Shown here: positions 16,869 to 25,137 of the stretch, one piece after another
Numbering within the stretch: position 1 is the first letter of the stretch
How the letters are laid out: the number at the start of each line of letters is the position of its first letter
Source of the DNA: an uncultured Kordia sp.
GTDB lineage: Bacteria; Bacteroidota; Bacteroidia; Flavobacteriales; Flavobacteriaceae
NCBI RefSeq assembly: GCF_947496985.1
Contig: NZ_CANMEZ010000010.1
Coordinates: 62,001 to 126,000 of the forward strand
DNA length: 64,000 bases
Reading direction: 5' to 3'
Made by a program: the position numbers and the translations under genes
The notes under the pieces: model-generated
What the model was told of the DNA's origin: nothing
The model's database searches: none
Seen by the model: only the letters and a program-made list of their open reading frames with translations

Positions 16869-17327
16869 CTAACGGAAGTTCTTTTTGATACGATCCAAAT
16901 TACGCTTATTATCACGATCTTTCATCGTTTCACGCTTGTCATGAATCTTTTTACCTTTTGCAAGTGCAATAGATAATTTAGCCAATCCTTTTTCATTTAA
17001 AAATAAACGCAACGGAACAATCGTTAATCCAGCGTTTTTGATGCTTTTTTCTAAGCTTCGTAATTCTTTTTTGTTCAATAACAACTTTCGTGTACTACGC
17101 GGTTGGTGATTGTAATGCGTTCCAAAAGCATATTCTTCAATATACATATTCACTACAAAAAGTTCGCCTTGCTCATTAAATTCACAGAAACTCTCGGCAA
17201 TGGAAGCTTTGCTCATTCGAATAGATTTAATCTCAGTTCCGGTCAAGACAATTCCTGCCGTGTACTTGTCTAAGATTTCATATTGAAAGCGCGCCTTCTT
17301 ATTTTGTATGTTGATATTTTTTTGCAT
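16869..17327 (-). CDS. smpB: SsrA-binding protein SmpB
   Basis: A 152-residue RNA-binding protein that delivers tmRNA to stalled ribosomes for trans-translation. Signatures: [16 protein letters not shown] at the start, [14 protein letters not shown], then [14 protein letters not shown] and the basic tail [14 protein letters not shown]. Length and basic C-terminus are typical. ATG 17327. The gene appears monocistronic; its neighbours face it or diverge. Confidence 0.96.
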   Translation of the reverse strand: MQKNINIQNKKARFQYEILDKYTAGIVLTGTEIKSIRMSKASIAESFCEFNEQGELFVVNMYIEEYAFGTHYNHQPRSTRKLLLNKKELRSLEKSIKNAGLTIVPLRLFLNEKGLAKLSIALAKGKKIHDKRETMKDRDNKRNLDRIKKNFR

Positions 17328-17452
17328 CGGTTGACAAAAGTACTAACATTTCTTGAAATGACAAGAAAGTGAGTGTTTATGATGAATTAAAAAGATTTTT
17401 TTTGTTTTGAAATACTATGACTTTTGTCATTTTTCTCCCAGAAATACTGCGA

Positions 17453-17460
17453 TACATTTG
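17453..17460 (+). promoter_or_regulatory. -7 promoter box upstream of the OmpW gene
   Basis: TACATTTG matches TAnnTTTG, 25 bp before ATG 17486. The nearest TTG (17424-17426) is a little too far (26 nt). Confidence 0.45.
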
Positions 17461-17485
17461 TATTATAATTTTAAATATAGACGTA

Positions 17486-18139
17486 ATGAAAAAAGCAGTT
17501 TTAGGTGTTTTTTTAATGTTAGGAATGTTTCAACTAACAGCACAAGAAGATGTACAAGATGTAAAACAAGATACAGACAAAAAATGGCAGGTTCGCGCAC
17601 GTTTTATCGCTGTAACTCCAAGTGAAAGCGCTTCTATTCAGGCAATTGGTGGAGATGTTTCTATTTCTACATCGTATGTGCCAGAATTAGATTTCACATA
17701 TTTCTTTACAGAAAATTGGGCGGCAGAATTAATTTTAGCAACCACAAATCATGATGTTGAAGCAATCAACACTGCGGCAGGGAATATAAACTTAGGTGAT
17801 GTTTGGTTATTGCCGCCGACATTAACTGTTCAGTATCATTTTCCGATAGGAGATTTCAAACCATATATAGGAACAGGATTGAACTATACTATTTTTTATG
17901 GCGCTGATGAAGGACCAATTGCAGATGATGTAAGTTATGATAACAGTATTGGATTTGCCTTTCAAGCAGGATTAGATTATGCATTAAATGACACTTGGTT
18001 TTTAAACCTTGATGTTAAAAAAATACTACTTCAAACTGATGCTACTGTAAATGCTAACACAGCGTTGGGCGCGACTGTAGGAGCAGATGTAGATATTAAT
18101 CCTTTGGTGATAGGATTTGGTATTGGAATGAAGTTTTAG
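17486..18139 (+). CDS. OmpW family outer-membrane porin
   Basis: A 217-residue 8-stranded beta-barrel protein. A signal peptide (MKKAVLGVFLMLGMFQLTAQ, cleaved before EDVQD) precedes alternating hydrophobic strands; WQVRARFIAVTPSESAS is the OmpW opening, with LPPTLTVQYHFP in mid-protein and a C-terminal aromatic residue (GMKF) for BAM recognition. OmpW forms channels for hydrophobic solutes. ATG 17486 is used, because the upstream extension precedes the promoter box and signal peptide. Confidence 0.9.
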   Translation: MKKAVLGVFLMLGMFQLTAQEDVQDVKQDTDKKWQVRARFIAVTPSESASIQAIGGDVSISTSYVPELDFTYFFTENWAAELILATTNHDVEAINTAAGNINLGDVWLLPPTLTVQYHFPIGDFKPYIGTGLNYTIFYGADEGPIADDVSYDNSIGFAFQAGLDYALNDTWFLNLDVKKILLQTDATVNANTALGATVGADVDINPLVIGFGIGMKF

Positions 18140-18164
18140 TAGTTGTTTTAAGTTATGGGAATGA

Positions 18165-18197
18165 AAAACGTCACTTTGAAAAGAGTGGCGTTTTTTT
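18165..18197 (+). terminator. Rho-independent terminator of the OmpW gene
   Basis: AAAACGTCACTTT and AGAGTGGCGTTTT pair with G-T wobbles, followed by seven T. Confidence 0.7.
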
Positions 18198-18310
18198 AGT
18201 TTTAGATCACTAAGAAAATGTGTCTTATTTAAATAAATACGACTTATGATTGTTGCTTTTTTTTTAAAATGTTATGTTCTTAGATTCATGTTTAACTAAA
18301 AATTTATATC

Positions 18311-18517
18311 ATGAAAAAAAAGAATCTTAAGTCATTAAAGATTAACAAAAAATCAATTTCTAATTTAAACATTGAGAATGTTAAAGGTGCTGGATTCACT
18401 GGAGGTTGTACAGATGGTTGTACACCTTTTCAAACAGCTTGGAATTGTACAGAAGGTGGTGCATGTACAGGAGATTGTGATGGAGGAATGTCTGGGCTAA
18501 ACAAATGTCCATACTAA
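18311..18517 (+). CDS. RiPP precursor-like peptide (class I lanthipeptide-type leader)
   Basis: A 68-residue peptide with Lys-rich leader MKKKNLKSLKINKKSISNLN ending ENVKGAG, then a Gly/Cys/Thr-rich core of 35 residues with six Cys (CTDGCTPF, CTEGGACTGDCDGG, CPY). The leader pattern (LxLxKxxIxxL...GG/GA) is that annotated in Bacteroidota as a class I lanthipeptide leader. Ser, Thr and Cys in the core fit ring formation, but no LanB, LanC or protease gene is nearby, so any modification is inference. It stands alone between its own promoter region and a strong terminator. Confidence 0.75.
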   Translation: MKKKNLKSLKINKKSISNLNIENVKGAGFTGGCTDGCTPFQTAWNCTEGGACTGDCDGGMSGLNKCPY

Positions 18518-18523
18518 AAAAAC

Positions 18524-18549
18524 AAAAGCCCTCAAATTTGAGGGCTTTT
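18524..18549 (+). terminator. Strong bidirectional terminator
   Basis: A perfect 26-bp palindrome, arms AAAAGCCCTCAAA and TTTGAGGGCTTTT, between the RiPP-like gene and the convergent phosphatase gene; works on both strands. Confidence 0.85.
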
Positions 18550-18574
18550 AATTTGTATTTTTTTAAGAAACTAG

Positions 18575-19084
18575 TTAATTAATAGTCAATAACTGAACAG
18601 ATTTTGTATCTCCAGTAATAGTTACAATGTATACATTTCCGTTATTGTTATCATCTATGGATTCAAATTTTTCCTCACCAAGTAGTTTATTGGTAAAAGC
18701 TGGCGTCGTATTACTATGTCCAACAATTAAAACTGTTTTTCCTTTTGTATCCTTTAAGAAATCTTCAAAGTTAATTTTATATGGATGATATGTAATAACT
18801 TTCAATTCATTTGTTTTTGCCGTTGGTGCTGCTGTTTGTTGTGTTCTATTGTATTCTGTAGAATACACAGCGTCAAATGTTATGTGTTGAAACATTTTTG
18901 CCCAGTTATGTGCTCTATTTTGTCCTTTTTCTGTAAGATTTGGATTTTTGTTTGTTTTATCGCTACGATCTTTTTCAGCATGGCGAATTAAATAATACAC
19001 AGATGTTTCCGAGTCTTTAGCCTCTTGTGCAAAGCAATTTAGTACAAGAAAAAGACTGAATAATAATAGAATGTTTTTTTTCAT
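18575..19084 (-). CDS. Secreted histidine phosphatase family protein (SixA/phosphoglycerate-mutase-like)
   Basis: A 169-residue protein with a signal peptide (cleavage after CFA of LVLNCFAQ). The domain keeps the RHAE signature with phosphohistidine His35 (YLIRHAEKD), NLTEKGQNRAHNWA, STEYNRTQQTA, and the second catalytic His in VGHSNTTP. It should hydrolyse phosphate esters in the periplasm; the substrate is unknown. ATG 19084 chosen over a TTG three bases earlier. It follows deoD by 18 bp on the same strand, so could be the last gene of a deoC-deoD-phosphatase operon. Confidence 0.87.
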   Translation of the reverse strand: MKKNILLLFSLFLVLNCFAQEAKDSETSVYYLIRHAEKDRSDKTNKNPNLTEKGQNRAHNWAKMFQHITFDAVYSTEYNRTQQTAAPTAKTNELKVITYHPYKINFEDFLKDTKGKTVLIVGHSNTTPAFTNKLLGEEKFESIDDNNNGNVYIVTITGDTKSVQLLTIN

Positions 19085-19102
19085 CAATAAGTTGTTTATG
19101 TG

Positions 19103-19801
19103 TTAGCTGATGGCTAGTGCAATTTCAATCATTTCTTTGAAAGTTTGTGCACGTTCTTCTGAAGTTGTTGTTTCATTCGTGACCAAACTATCCGAAATAG
19201 TTAATAAAGATAATGCTTTTACATTAAATCGGGCAGCAAGTGTATATAAAGAAGCTGTTTCCATTTCAACACATAACACACCATACTTAGCCCATTTTTT
19301 ATAATATTCAGGATCTTCTTGATAAAAAATATCACTTGTTAAAATGTTTCCAGCTTTTACAGGAATATTCTTTTCTTTCGCTGTATTAATGGCATCTAAG
19401 AATAATTCGGCATCAGCCGTAGGAGCAAAGGTTTCTCCCTGAAAAGGCAAATTATTCATATTACTATTAGAAGAAGAGGACATGGCAACTACAATATCAC
19501 GAATGTTTACATCTTTTTGATAGGAGCCAGCGCTGCCAACTCTAATTAGTTTTTGTACATCATACTCATTGATCAATTCATGTACATAAATACTAATAGA
19601 AGGTGCGCCCATTCCTGTACCTTGAACAGAAATAGGTTTTCCTTTGTAAGTTCCTGTATATCCATACATTCCACGAATATCATTATATAATGTTGGATTA
19701 TCAAAATAAGTTTCCGCAATCCATTTGGCACGTATAGGATCGCCAGGAAGTAAAACAGTAGGAGCAATTTCTCCCTTTTTTGCGTTGATGTGAATGCTCA
19801 T
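19103..19801 (-). CDS. deoD: Purine-nucleoside phosphorylase (DeoD type)
   Basis: A 232-residue hexameric-type phosphorylase that cleaves (deoxy)nucleosides with phosphate to base and (deoxy)ribose-1-phosphate. Signatures: [14 protein letters not shown] for phosphate binding, [25 protein letters not shown], and [13 protein letters not shown] with the base-contacting Glu. Its start lies 3 bp downstream of the deoC stop, so the two are co-transcribed and act together in nucleoside salvage. Confidence 0.94.
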   Translation of the reverse strand: MSIHINAKKGEIAPTVLLPGDPIRAKWIAETYFDNPTLYNDIRGMYGYTGTYKGKPISVQGTGMGAPSISIYVHELINEYDVQKLIRVGSAGSYQKDVNIRDIVVAMSSSSNSNMNNLPFQGETFAPTADAELFLDAINTAKEKNIPVKAGNILTSDIFYQEDPEYYKKWAKYGVLCVEMETASLYTLAARFNVKALSLLTISDSLVTNETTTSEERAQTFKEMIEIALAIS

Positions 19802-19804
19802 AAA

Positions 19805-20470
19805 TTAGTATGTGTTTTTTGATGGTGTTCCAGTTATAATAGCAATTCCATTAGAAGTTCCCAAACGAGAAACACCAGCATCTATATATTTCTTAGCAGT
19901 TTCATAATCGCGAATACCACCAGAAGCTTTTAACTTGGCTTTTTCATTAACGGCAGTTTTCATGATTGTGATATCTGCTAAAGTAGCGCCACCAATTCCA
20001 AAACCTGTAGAGGTTTTTACAAAATCAGCGCCAGCTTCTACAGCTAGTTCTGAAGCTTTAGTTTTTTCTTCATCTGTTAAATAACAAGTTTCTATAATTA
20101 CTTTTAAAACTTTGTTTCCTGCAGCTAATTTGAGTTGTTTGATTTCTTCTTTGACTAAATTATATTTTCCAGATGTTAGCCAACCAATATTGATAACCAT
20201 ATCAAATTCGTCAGCACCATCTTCGTTTGCTAGTTTCAATTCGGCAACTTTAGCAGCTGTACTCATCGCGCCAAGCGGAAAGCCAATAACACTACAAACG
20301 TAAACAGAATCATTATTTTGCAAGCATTTTTTAGCAAGCGTTACATGACAACTATTTACACATACAGAAAAGAAATCGTGTTCAATGGCTTCATTACAAA
20401 GTTGTTGAATATCTTTTTCTGTTGCTGTTGGTTTGAGTAAGGTGTGATCTATGAATTTATGAATCTTCAT
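19805..20470 (-). CDS. deoC: Deoxyribose-phosphate aldolase
   Basis: A 221-residue class I aldolase that splits 2-deoxyribose-5-phosphate to glyceraldehyde-3-phosphate and acetaldehyde. Signatures: DHTLLKPTAT at the start, FPLGAMST, the activating Lys region KVIIETCYL, and the Schiff-base Lys in ADFVKTSTGFG; C-terminal KASGGIRDY. ATG 20470 (MKIHKFID) is used rather than a TTG nine bases earlier. First gene of the deoC-deoD operon. Confidence 0.94.
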   Translation of the reverse strand: MKIHKFIDHTLLKPTATEKDIQQLCNEAIEHDFFSVCVNSCHVTLAKKCLQNNDSVYVCSVIGFPLGAMSTAAKVAELKLANEDGADEFDMVINIGWLTSGKYNLVKEEIKQLKLAAGNKVLKVIIETCYLTDEEKTKASELAVEAGADFVKTSTGFGIGGATLADITIMKTAVNEKAKLKASGGIRDYETAKKYIDAGVSRLGTSNGIAIITGTPSKNTY

Positions 20471-20803
20471 ATTTTTCAAGTTTCTTTCGTAAATATTTTA
20501 AGTATATAGAAAATAATTTTCATCAATCATAAATAGAACTGTAATTATAATCTGATACATTTTTTCTTGATAAAAAACGAGCTAAAAATCAAGTCTGAAC
20601 ATAGGAAATTGTTTTGCAATTCGCTCTTAAAGTTACATGCTAAAAGCTTCGCTATGCAGTTTCACTTTTCCGTTCATTATTTCTTAGTACAGACAATTGA
20701 AACGGTATGTAATATTTAGCTTGTTGATTTTTAGAAAATTAAGTTTCTGTTATTTGATTGATGTAAATATATTTAAAATATATTCATTCAAACCTGATAA
20801 TTA
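20471..20803. other. Intergenic region, nothing assigned
   Basis: 333 bp with stop codons in all frames and no strong hairpin. A short imperfect repeat GCTAAAAGCTTCGC-type motif near 20640 is the only structure. It should hold the deoC promoter on its left side, but no exact TAnnTTTG box was found. Confidence 0.4.
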
Positions 20804-21292
20804 TCACGAAACAGTTGCCATACGTAAACTTTTAACACGTTCATTAAAACTTGTTTCTTCTACAGGAAGTATAACATTTGTAAATAATTCCATAAACTTT
20901 TCATTATGTTCATGGGCTTTTCCTTTTGAAATGTTGAAATGTATAAAAGAACTCCACATCACAGATTTGAGTACTGTTTTTTCTTCATTCCACATGCGAA
21001 TTTCTACTAATAATTGTTTGTTGCTAAATTGAAGTAATTGTGAATCAATTGTTACGGTTTCCATTACAAATGCTGGACGTATGTATGCAATTTGATGCGA
21101 ACCTACAACCCAAGTTGTACCTGTTTTTTTTGCATTTTCAAAAATATTTACATCATAATGATCAATAAGTTGATCTTCTCTGGCATTAATTAAATAATCT
21201 AAATATTTACTATTATTTAAATGGTTTAGTGGATCGCAATCTTGAAATCGTATTTTACTTTTGCTTTCTAAAATTTTTGGTAATTGTTTCAT
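20804..21292 (-). CDS. Acyl-CoA thioesterase (hotdog fold)
   Basis: A 162-residue 4HBT/YbgC-type protein: RFQDCDPLNHLNNSKYLDYLINAREDQL carries the catalytic Asp region and central hotdog helix, followed by GTTWVVGSHQIAYIRPAF. It should hydrolyse acyl thioesters. It lies 55 bp downstream of the TetR gene on the same strand; the gap contains a palindrome matching the one in front of TetR, so it is very probably the regulated target. The C-terminal quarter (PVEETSFNERVKSLR) is less conserved. Confidence 0.85.
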   Translation of the reverse strand: MKQLPKILESKSKIRFQDCDPLNHLNNSKYLDYLINAREDQLIDHYDVNIFENAKKTGTTWVVGSHQIAYIRPAFVMETVTIDSQLLQFSNKQLLVEIRMWNEEKTVLKSVMWSSFIHFNISKGKAHEHNEKFMELFTNVILPVEETSFNERVKSLRMATVS

Positions 21293-21310
21293 TATAACTT
21301 GTTTTTGACA

Positions 21311-21328
21311 ATATACCGTTTGGTATAT
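21311..21328 (-). promoter_or_regulatory. Second TetR operator, in front of the thioesterase
   Basis: ATATACCGTTTGGTATAT: arms ATATACC and GGTATAT identical to those of the site at 21968-21983, with a different central tetranucleotide. Confidence 0.75.
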
Positions 21329-21347
21329 TTTGGGTTAAAAAAATAGT

Positions 21348-21944
21348 TTATGCTCTTAATTCTTCGTTAATCATTTTATCTATTTGATTCATGGTATCTT
21401 TAATATAGAAATCATCATCCATTGTATATGTCATAAAAATAGCACCTTGAATCATGGTGTCAATGCGTTTGGCTGTGTACATGGCATTTATTTTTGTAGA
21501 AATTTCCCCAATTTCGATTCCATCTTCAATAATAGTCGCCAATTGATCTTGAATACGTTGAATAATAGTACGTACTTTTTGTAATAACAATGTATTTTGA
21601 TTATTCGCGTCCACGCCAATATTTAAAATAGGACAACCGCCCATTTTATTGGCATACATATAATAATTACGATAAAAATCAGAGATTAATAAGAGCTTTT
21701 TAATTGGAGAATCGCTTTGGTTCATATGTTTGACAATTTCCTTCATCAAACTTTTTACCATGAACTTAAAAGCAGCGATAGCTAATTGTTCTTTGCTTTC
21801 GAAGTTGCCGTAAATAGCACCTTTTGTCAAACCAGTTGCTTTGGTAATATCAGCAATACTTGTTGCTGCATATCCATTTTTGTTAAAAATAGGAGCGACC
21901 GTTTCAATAATATATGCTTTTGTTTTTTCTGCTTTGGTTGTCAT
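21348..21944 (-). CDS. TetR/AcrR family transcriptional regulator
   Basis: A 198-residue repressor with N-terminal TetR HTH (NGYAATSIADITKATGLTKGAIYGNF) and an all-helical ligand domain. The CPILNIGVDANNQN segment is typical of the AcrR-like C-terminal (TetR_C_33-like) group. A perfect operator lies 24 bp upstream of the ATG and a second in front of the thioesterase gene, so it should repress both in the absence of an acyl-type or hydrophobic ligand. Confidence 0.9.
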   Translation of the reverse strand: MTTKAEKTKAYIIETVAPIFNKNGYAATSIADITKATGLTKGAIYGNFESKEQLAIAAFKFMVKSLMKEIVKHMNQSDSPIKKLLLISDFYRNYYMYANKMGGCPILNIGVDANNQNTLLLQKVRTIIQRIQDQLATIIEDGIEIGEISTKINAMYTAKRIDTMIQGAIFMTYTMDDDFYIKDTMNQIDKMINEELRA

Positions 21945-21967
21945 AAAGACAAAGATAATTAAAAAAA

Positions 21968-21983
21968 TATACCAATTGGTATA
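21968..21983 (-). promoter_or_regulatory. TetR operator (perfect 16-bp palindrome)
   Basis: TATACCAATTGGTATA is fully palindromic and sits 24 bp upstream of the TetR start, where it would block its promoter. Confidence 0.8.
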
Positions 21984-22082
21984 AAAAATATTTTTATTGT
22001 AAAAACGTAGTTCAAGTATTGTTTATGTGTATTTGTAAATGATTGATTATTAGTAATTTTAAATAACAATAATAGATTTCAC

Positions 22083-22277
22083 ATGAAAAAAATGAACCTG
22101 AATACCAAATTGCATTTTAACAAACAAAAAGTTGCTTTTTTAGATTTAAGAAATGTAAAAGGAGGAACTGACCCTGCAAATGATCCGACAGCAACTGAAT
22201 CACTTGGAAAGCAGAGTACGTGTCCTATTGAAACCTGTACTTGTTTGGCCGATGCTCCAAGTCCTGTAAAGCTTTAA
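22083..22277 (+). CDS. RiPP precursor-like peptide
   Basis: A 64-residue peptide with leader MKKMNLNTKLHFNKQKVAFL ending NVKGG. The 38-residue core is Thr/Ser-rich at first, then has a CPIETCTC cluster (three Cys) and a non-Cys tail. It is the first of two adjacent precursors (27 bp apart). No modification genes are next to it; lanthipeptide-type processing is inferred from the leader alone. Confidence 0.7.
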   Translation: MKKMNLNTKLHFNKQKVAFLDLRNVKGGTDPANDPTATESLGKQSTCPIETCTCLADAPSPVKL

Positions 22278-22304
22278 TTTTTAATTATTTTAAATATCAT
22301 TACC

Positions 22305-22547
22305 ATGAAAAAAAAGAGTTTACAAAGAAAATTACAGCTTAAAAAGAAGTGTGTAGCCATATTAGATAAAGAAACGATTATTGGTGGAACTGGTTATACC
22401 GCAGATTGTCCACCATATACTATTGCAGCTTTGTGTAATCCTGGTGGAACAGGGACAGCAGGTTGCGGAACTCAAAATACCTGTTTAACAGATGCAGCAT
22501 TGAGTTGTACGCCAAGAGGTTGCGGAAATACATTGTTTAATTGCTAA
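22305..22547 (+). CDS. RiPP precursor-like peptide with TQNTCLT core
   Basis: An 80-residue peptide with a Lys-rich leader (MKKKSLQRKLQLKKKCVAIL) and IIGG boundary. The long core carries seven Cys; its end, TQNTCLTDAALSCTPRGCGN followed by TLFNC, is nearly repeated in the precursor at 22872. The shared TQNTCLT...SC.P.GCGN...FNC pattern suggests ring formation conserved between the two. Probably co-transcribed with the preceding precursor and followed by a terminator. Confidence 0.75.
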   Translation: MKKKSLQRKLQLKKKCVAILDKETIIGGTGYTADCPPYTIAALCNPGGTGTAGCGTQNTCLTDAALSCTPRGCGNTLFNC

Positions 22548-22598
22548 AACCTGAATTATATACCTACTATAATTATAAATTTTGAGTTAGTTAAAGGA

Positions 22599-22636
22599 GA
22601 TAGAAGTTTATGTTAGCATATGCTTCTATCTTTTTT
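22599..22636 (+). terminator. Terminator of the 22083-22547 precursors
   Basis: GATAGAAG and CTTCTATC close a hairpin, followed by six T. The same ATAGAAG/CTTCTAT stem is used by the terminator at 23139. Confidence 0.75.
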
Positions 22637-22821
22637 CTGTTAATACCAATTCATCTTGACTTTTCATATTCTCTAAAAATAATAGTTAATGATGTTATAA
22701 TAAAACACGTATGTTTTTCAACTACGCTTAAAGTGACAAGTATTGATTTCATTGTTGTTTTTAATGATTTCTTTTATTAAACTCATATCACATACTATTT
22801 TACACTTCTATTATTGGGTAA

Positions 22822-22837
22822 CAAGTTATTTAACTTG
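22822..22837 (+). promoter_or_regulatory. Inverted repeat upstream of precursor 22872
   Basis: CAAGTTA-TT-TAACTTG, 35 bp before the start codon. Possible operator or 5'-leader hairpin; nothing else noted in the 324-bp gap 22548-22871. Confidence 0.4.
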
Positions 22838-22871
22838 AGAACTATGAAGTAACATTAAAACTCAAAATATT

Positions 22872-23102
22872 ATGAAGAAAAAAGCATTTAAAGGACAATT
22901 GACTCTTAAAAAGCAAAACGTAGCTACATTTGAAACGGCAAAGGTTTTAGGTGGTTCTGTAAACTTTTGTTCTCCAGCAACATTTAATAGAGATTGTAGA
23001 ACAAGGAATGACGAAGCATGTAATACGCAAAATACATGTTTAACCTGTATTGCTGCAAGTTGTTCTCCACAAGGTTGTGGTAACAGCGTATTTAACTGTT
23101 AG
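22872..23102 (+). CDS. RiPP precursor-like peptide with TQNTCLT core
   Basis: A 76-residue peptide, leader MKKKAFKGQLTLKKQNVATF ending VLGG. The core holds nine Cys, and its last 26 residues (CNTQNTCLTCIAASCSPQGC, then GNSVFNC) are a close relative of the 22305 peptide, implying gene duplication. It has its own upstream region and terminator. No modification enzyme is nearby. Confidence 0.75.
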   Translation: MKKKAFKGQLTLKKQNVATFETAKVLGGSVNFCSPATFNRDCRTRNDEACNTQNTCLTCIAASCSPQGCGNSVFNC

Positions 23103-23138
23103 AAGCGTAACAGTAGTTTCTAAATAACAAATAATGGG

Positions 23139-23172
23139 TAGAAGTATATATTCATATATGCTTCTATTTTTT
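23139..23172 (+). terminator. Terminator of precursor 22872
   Basis: TAGAAGTATATAT and ATATATGCTTCTA form a hairpin with one G-T pair, followed by seven T. Confidence 0.75.
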
Positions 23173-23224
23173 TATGGGTAAGAAATAGGAAAAGGTAGTA
23201 TATTTACTTTCGTAAACAACTATT

Positions 23225-24718
23225 ATGACTTCAGAAAAGATTGATGTAAATACCGATTATGACCTTATTTGTGTTGGTGGTGGTATTATGAGTGCTTCTT
23301 TAGCTTTATTGACAAAATTAGTACAACCAAAACTGAATATTTTAATTTTAGAGCGATTGGATAAAGTTGCTTTGGAAAGTTCTGCAGCATGGAATAATGC
23401 AGGAACGGGACATTCGGCGTTATGTGAATTGAATTATACACCAGAAAAAGAAGATGGTTCAATAGATATTACGAAAGCATTAAAAATTTGTAAACAATTT
23501 GAAATTTCAAAACAATTCTGGTCATATTTAGTAAAAAATAATTTGATAGAAGATCCAGGTGAATTTGTGCAAAAGATGCCACATTATAGTTGGGTTAGTG
23601 GAGAAGAGAATGCAACGTATTTAGAAAAGCGATTTCAAACATTAAAAGATCATTTTATGTTTGACAAGATGGAGTTTACAAAAGATGTTTCTAAAATGAT
23701 GGAATGGTTTCCGCTTATCGCGAATGACAGAAGCGAAGACGAAATACTAGCTGCTACTAAAATGGAACGCGGAACTGGTGTGAACTATGGAAATTTAACT
23801 CGAAAACTGTTTGAAATTCTAGAAACTGAATACAATACCGAAGTGCAATGTAATCATGAAGTATTAGATATTGATCCAGATGATGAGGTAGAATGGTCAG
23901 TAAAAGTGAAGAATACAGTAACGAAAGAAATTCAACACCTAGATGCGAAGCATGTTTTTATTGGTGCTGGCGGTGGAAGTTTATTGTTGTTACAGAAAGT
24001 TGAAATTGATGAAAAAGATGGTTATGGAGGATTTCCTGTAAGTGGCGAATGGCTAGTTTGTAAAAATGAAACACTTATTCAGCAACACTTAGGAAAAGTA
24101 TATAGCAAAGCAGGAGTCGGCGATCCGCCAATGTCTACACCACATTTAGATACACGTTATATTAATGGAAAACGTGAATTGTTATTTGGTCCTTTTGCAG
24201 GATTTAGTCCGAAATTTTTAAAAGAAGGTTCACATTTAGATTTAGTAAAATCTATTAAGTTTGATAATATTTCGGCTATGTTTGGTGCGTTTTGGCACAA
24301 TTTACCATTGACCAAATATTTGGTAGAACAGGTACTAATGTCACACGAAGATCGTATGGATTCATTGCGCAAATTTGTCAAAAATGCTAAAAATGAAGAT
24401 TGGGAATTGATGGTTGCTGGACAACGTGTGCAAATTATTAAAAAAGATGAATTTGAAGGTGGAAAGCTTCAATTTGGAACCGAAGTCGTGCATAGTAAAG
24501 ATGGTAGTATTACAGCGTTGTTAGGCGCTTCACCTGGCGCATCTACGGCAGTTCAGATTATGTTAGAAGTGTTGGAAATTGCTTTTCCAGAAGAAGTACA
24601 TTCCGATCACGGAAAGAAAATTTTAGCAAAATTAGTGCCTTTTTGGAAACAGGAATTGACGAAAGAGTTGTTTGATGAACAGTTAGCCGAGGTTACAAAG
24701 ATTTTAGGATTGGAGTAG
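23225..24718 (+). CDS. mqo: Malate:quinone oxidoreductase
   Basis: A 497-residue peripheral membrane flavoprotein that oxidises malate to oxaloacetate and reduces membrane quinone. FAD-binding loop DLICVGGGIMSASLA is at the N-terminus; ALESSAAWNNAGTGHSALCE and TGVNYGNLTR are Mqo landmarks, and LLGASPGASTAVQIM near the C-terminus completes the flavin site. Length fits the family. It appears to be a single-gene transcript, ahead of a convergent lipoprotein gene. Confidence 0.96.
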   Translation: MTSEKIDVNTDYDLICVGGGIMSASLALLTKLVQPKLNILILERLDKVALESSAAWNNAGTGHSALCELNYTPEKEDGSIDITKALKICKQFEISKQFWSYLVKNNLIEDPGEFVQKMPHYSWVSGEENATYLEKRFQTLKDHFMFDKMEFTKDVSKMMEWFPLIANDRSEDEILAATKMERGTGVNYGNLTRKLFEILETEYNTEVQCNHEVLDIDPDDEVEWSVKVKNTVTKEIQHLDAKHVFIGAGGGSLLLLQKVEIDEKDGYGGFPVSGEWLVCKNETLIQQHLGKVYSKAGVGDPPMSTPHLDTRYINGKRELLFGPFAGFSPKFLKEGSHLDLVKSIKFDNISAMFGAFWHNLPLTKYLVEQVLMSHEDRMDSLRKFVKNAKNEDWELMVAGQRVQIIKKDEFEGGKLQFGTEVVHSKDGSITALLGASPGASTAVQIMLEVLEIAFPEEVHSDHGKKILAKLVPFWKQELTKELFDEQLAEVTKILGLE

Positions 24719-24790
24719 ATTTATGCTTTCAGTTCTCGGTTTTCAGTTATTTAGTTCCTAGAATTGAAACATTCAGCTTAAAATTTACCT

Positions 24791-24839
24791 TTCATTATTC
24801 ATTATTCATTATTCATTATTCATTATTCATTATTCATTA
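24791..24839. repeat. Tandem TTCATTA repeat (7 perfect copies)
   Basis: Seven exact copies of a 7-mer between mqo and the convergent lipoprotein gene. The last copy supplies the TAA stop of the lipoprotein gene (24837-24839 on the minus strand). Likely hypervariable by slippage, without changing the protein. Confidence 0.95.
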
Positions 24840-25133
24840 TTTTTTTGATATTCTTTCTTGATACCTATCATTAACAAAAACCAAATAATTTGACATACCT
24901 AACATGTCATTATTTCCTTTAATTTTAGTAATTAAGTACCATTTTTGATTATTGAAAATTTGTGGAGTTTTCCAATCAATTTCGATATAATTTGGTTGTA
25001 TGTTTTGAACATTTTCAATAGATATACCTTGTTCGAGAGTATCTACCCATTCAATAGTTTCATTGTAATAATTTTTACAACTAAAAAGGAGAAATGAGAA
25101 GATTAGTATGGAAGTGATTTTATAGCATTTCAT
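24837..25133 (-). CDS. Small hypothetical lipoprotein
   Basis: A 98-residue lipoprotein with signal and lipobox FLLFSC (Cys19); the mature part (YYNETIEWVDTLEQG...WYLITKIKGNND) is not recognised. Four bp after the 25138 gene on the same strand, so probably co-transcribed with it. Its stop codon lies in the tandem repeat. Confidence 0.7.
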   Translation of the reverse strand: MKCYKITSILIFSFLLFSCKNYYNETIEWVDTLEQGISIENVQNIQPNYIEIDWKTPQIFNNQKWYLITKIKGNNDMLGMSNYLVFVNDRYQERISKK

Positions 25134-25137
25134 GTAA

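Noticed and set aside
24791-24839. CRISPR array or VNTR coding repeat
   Set aside because: The repeat is 7 bp with no spacers, and it lies outside a coding region apart from one stop codon; there are no cas genes.
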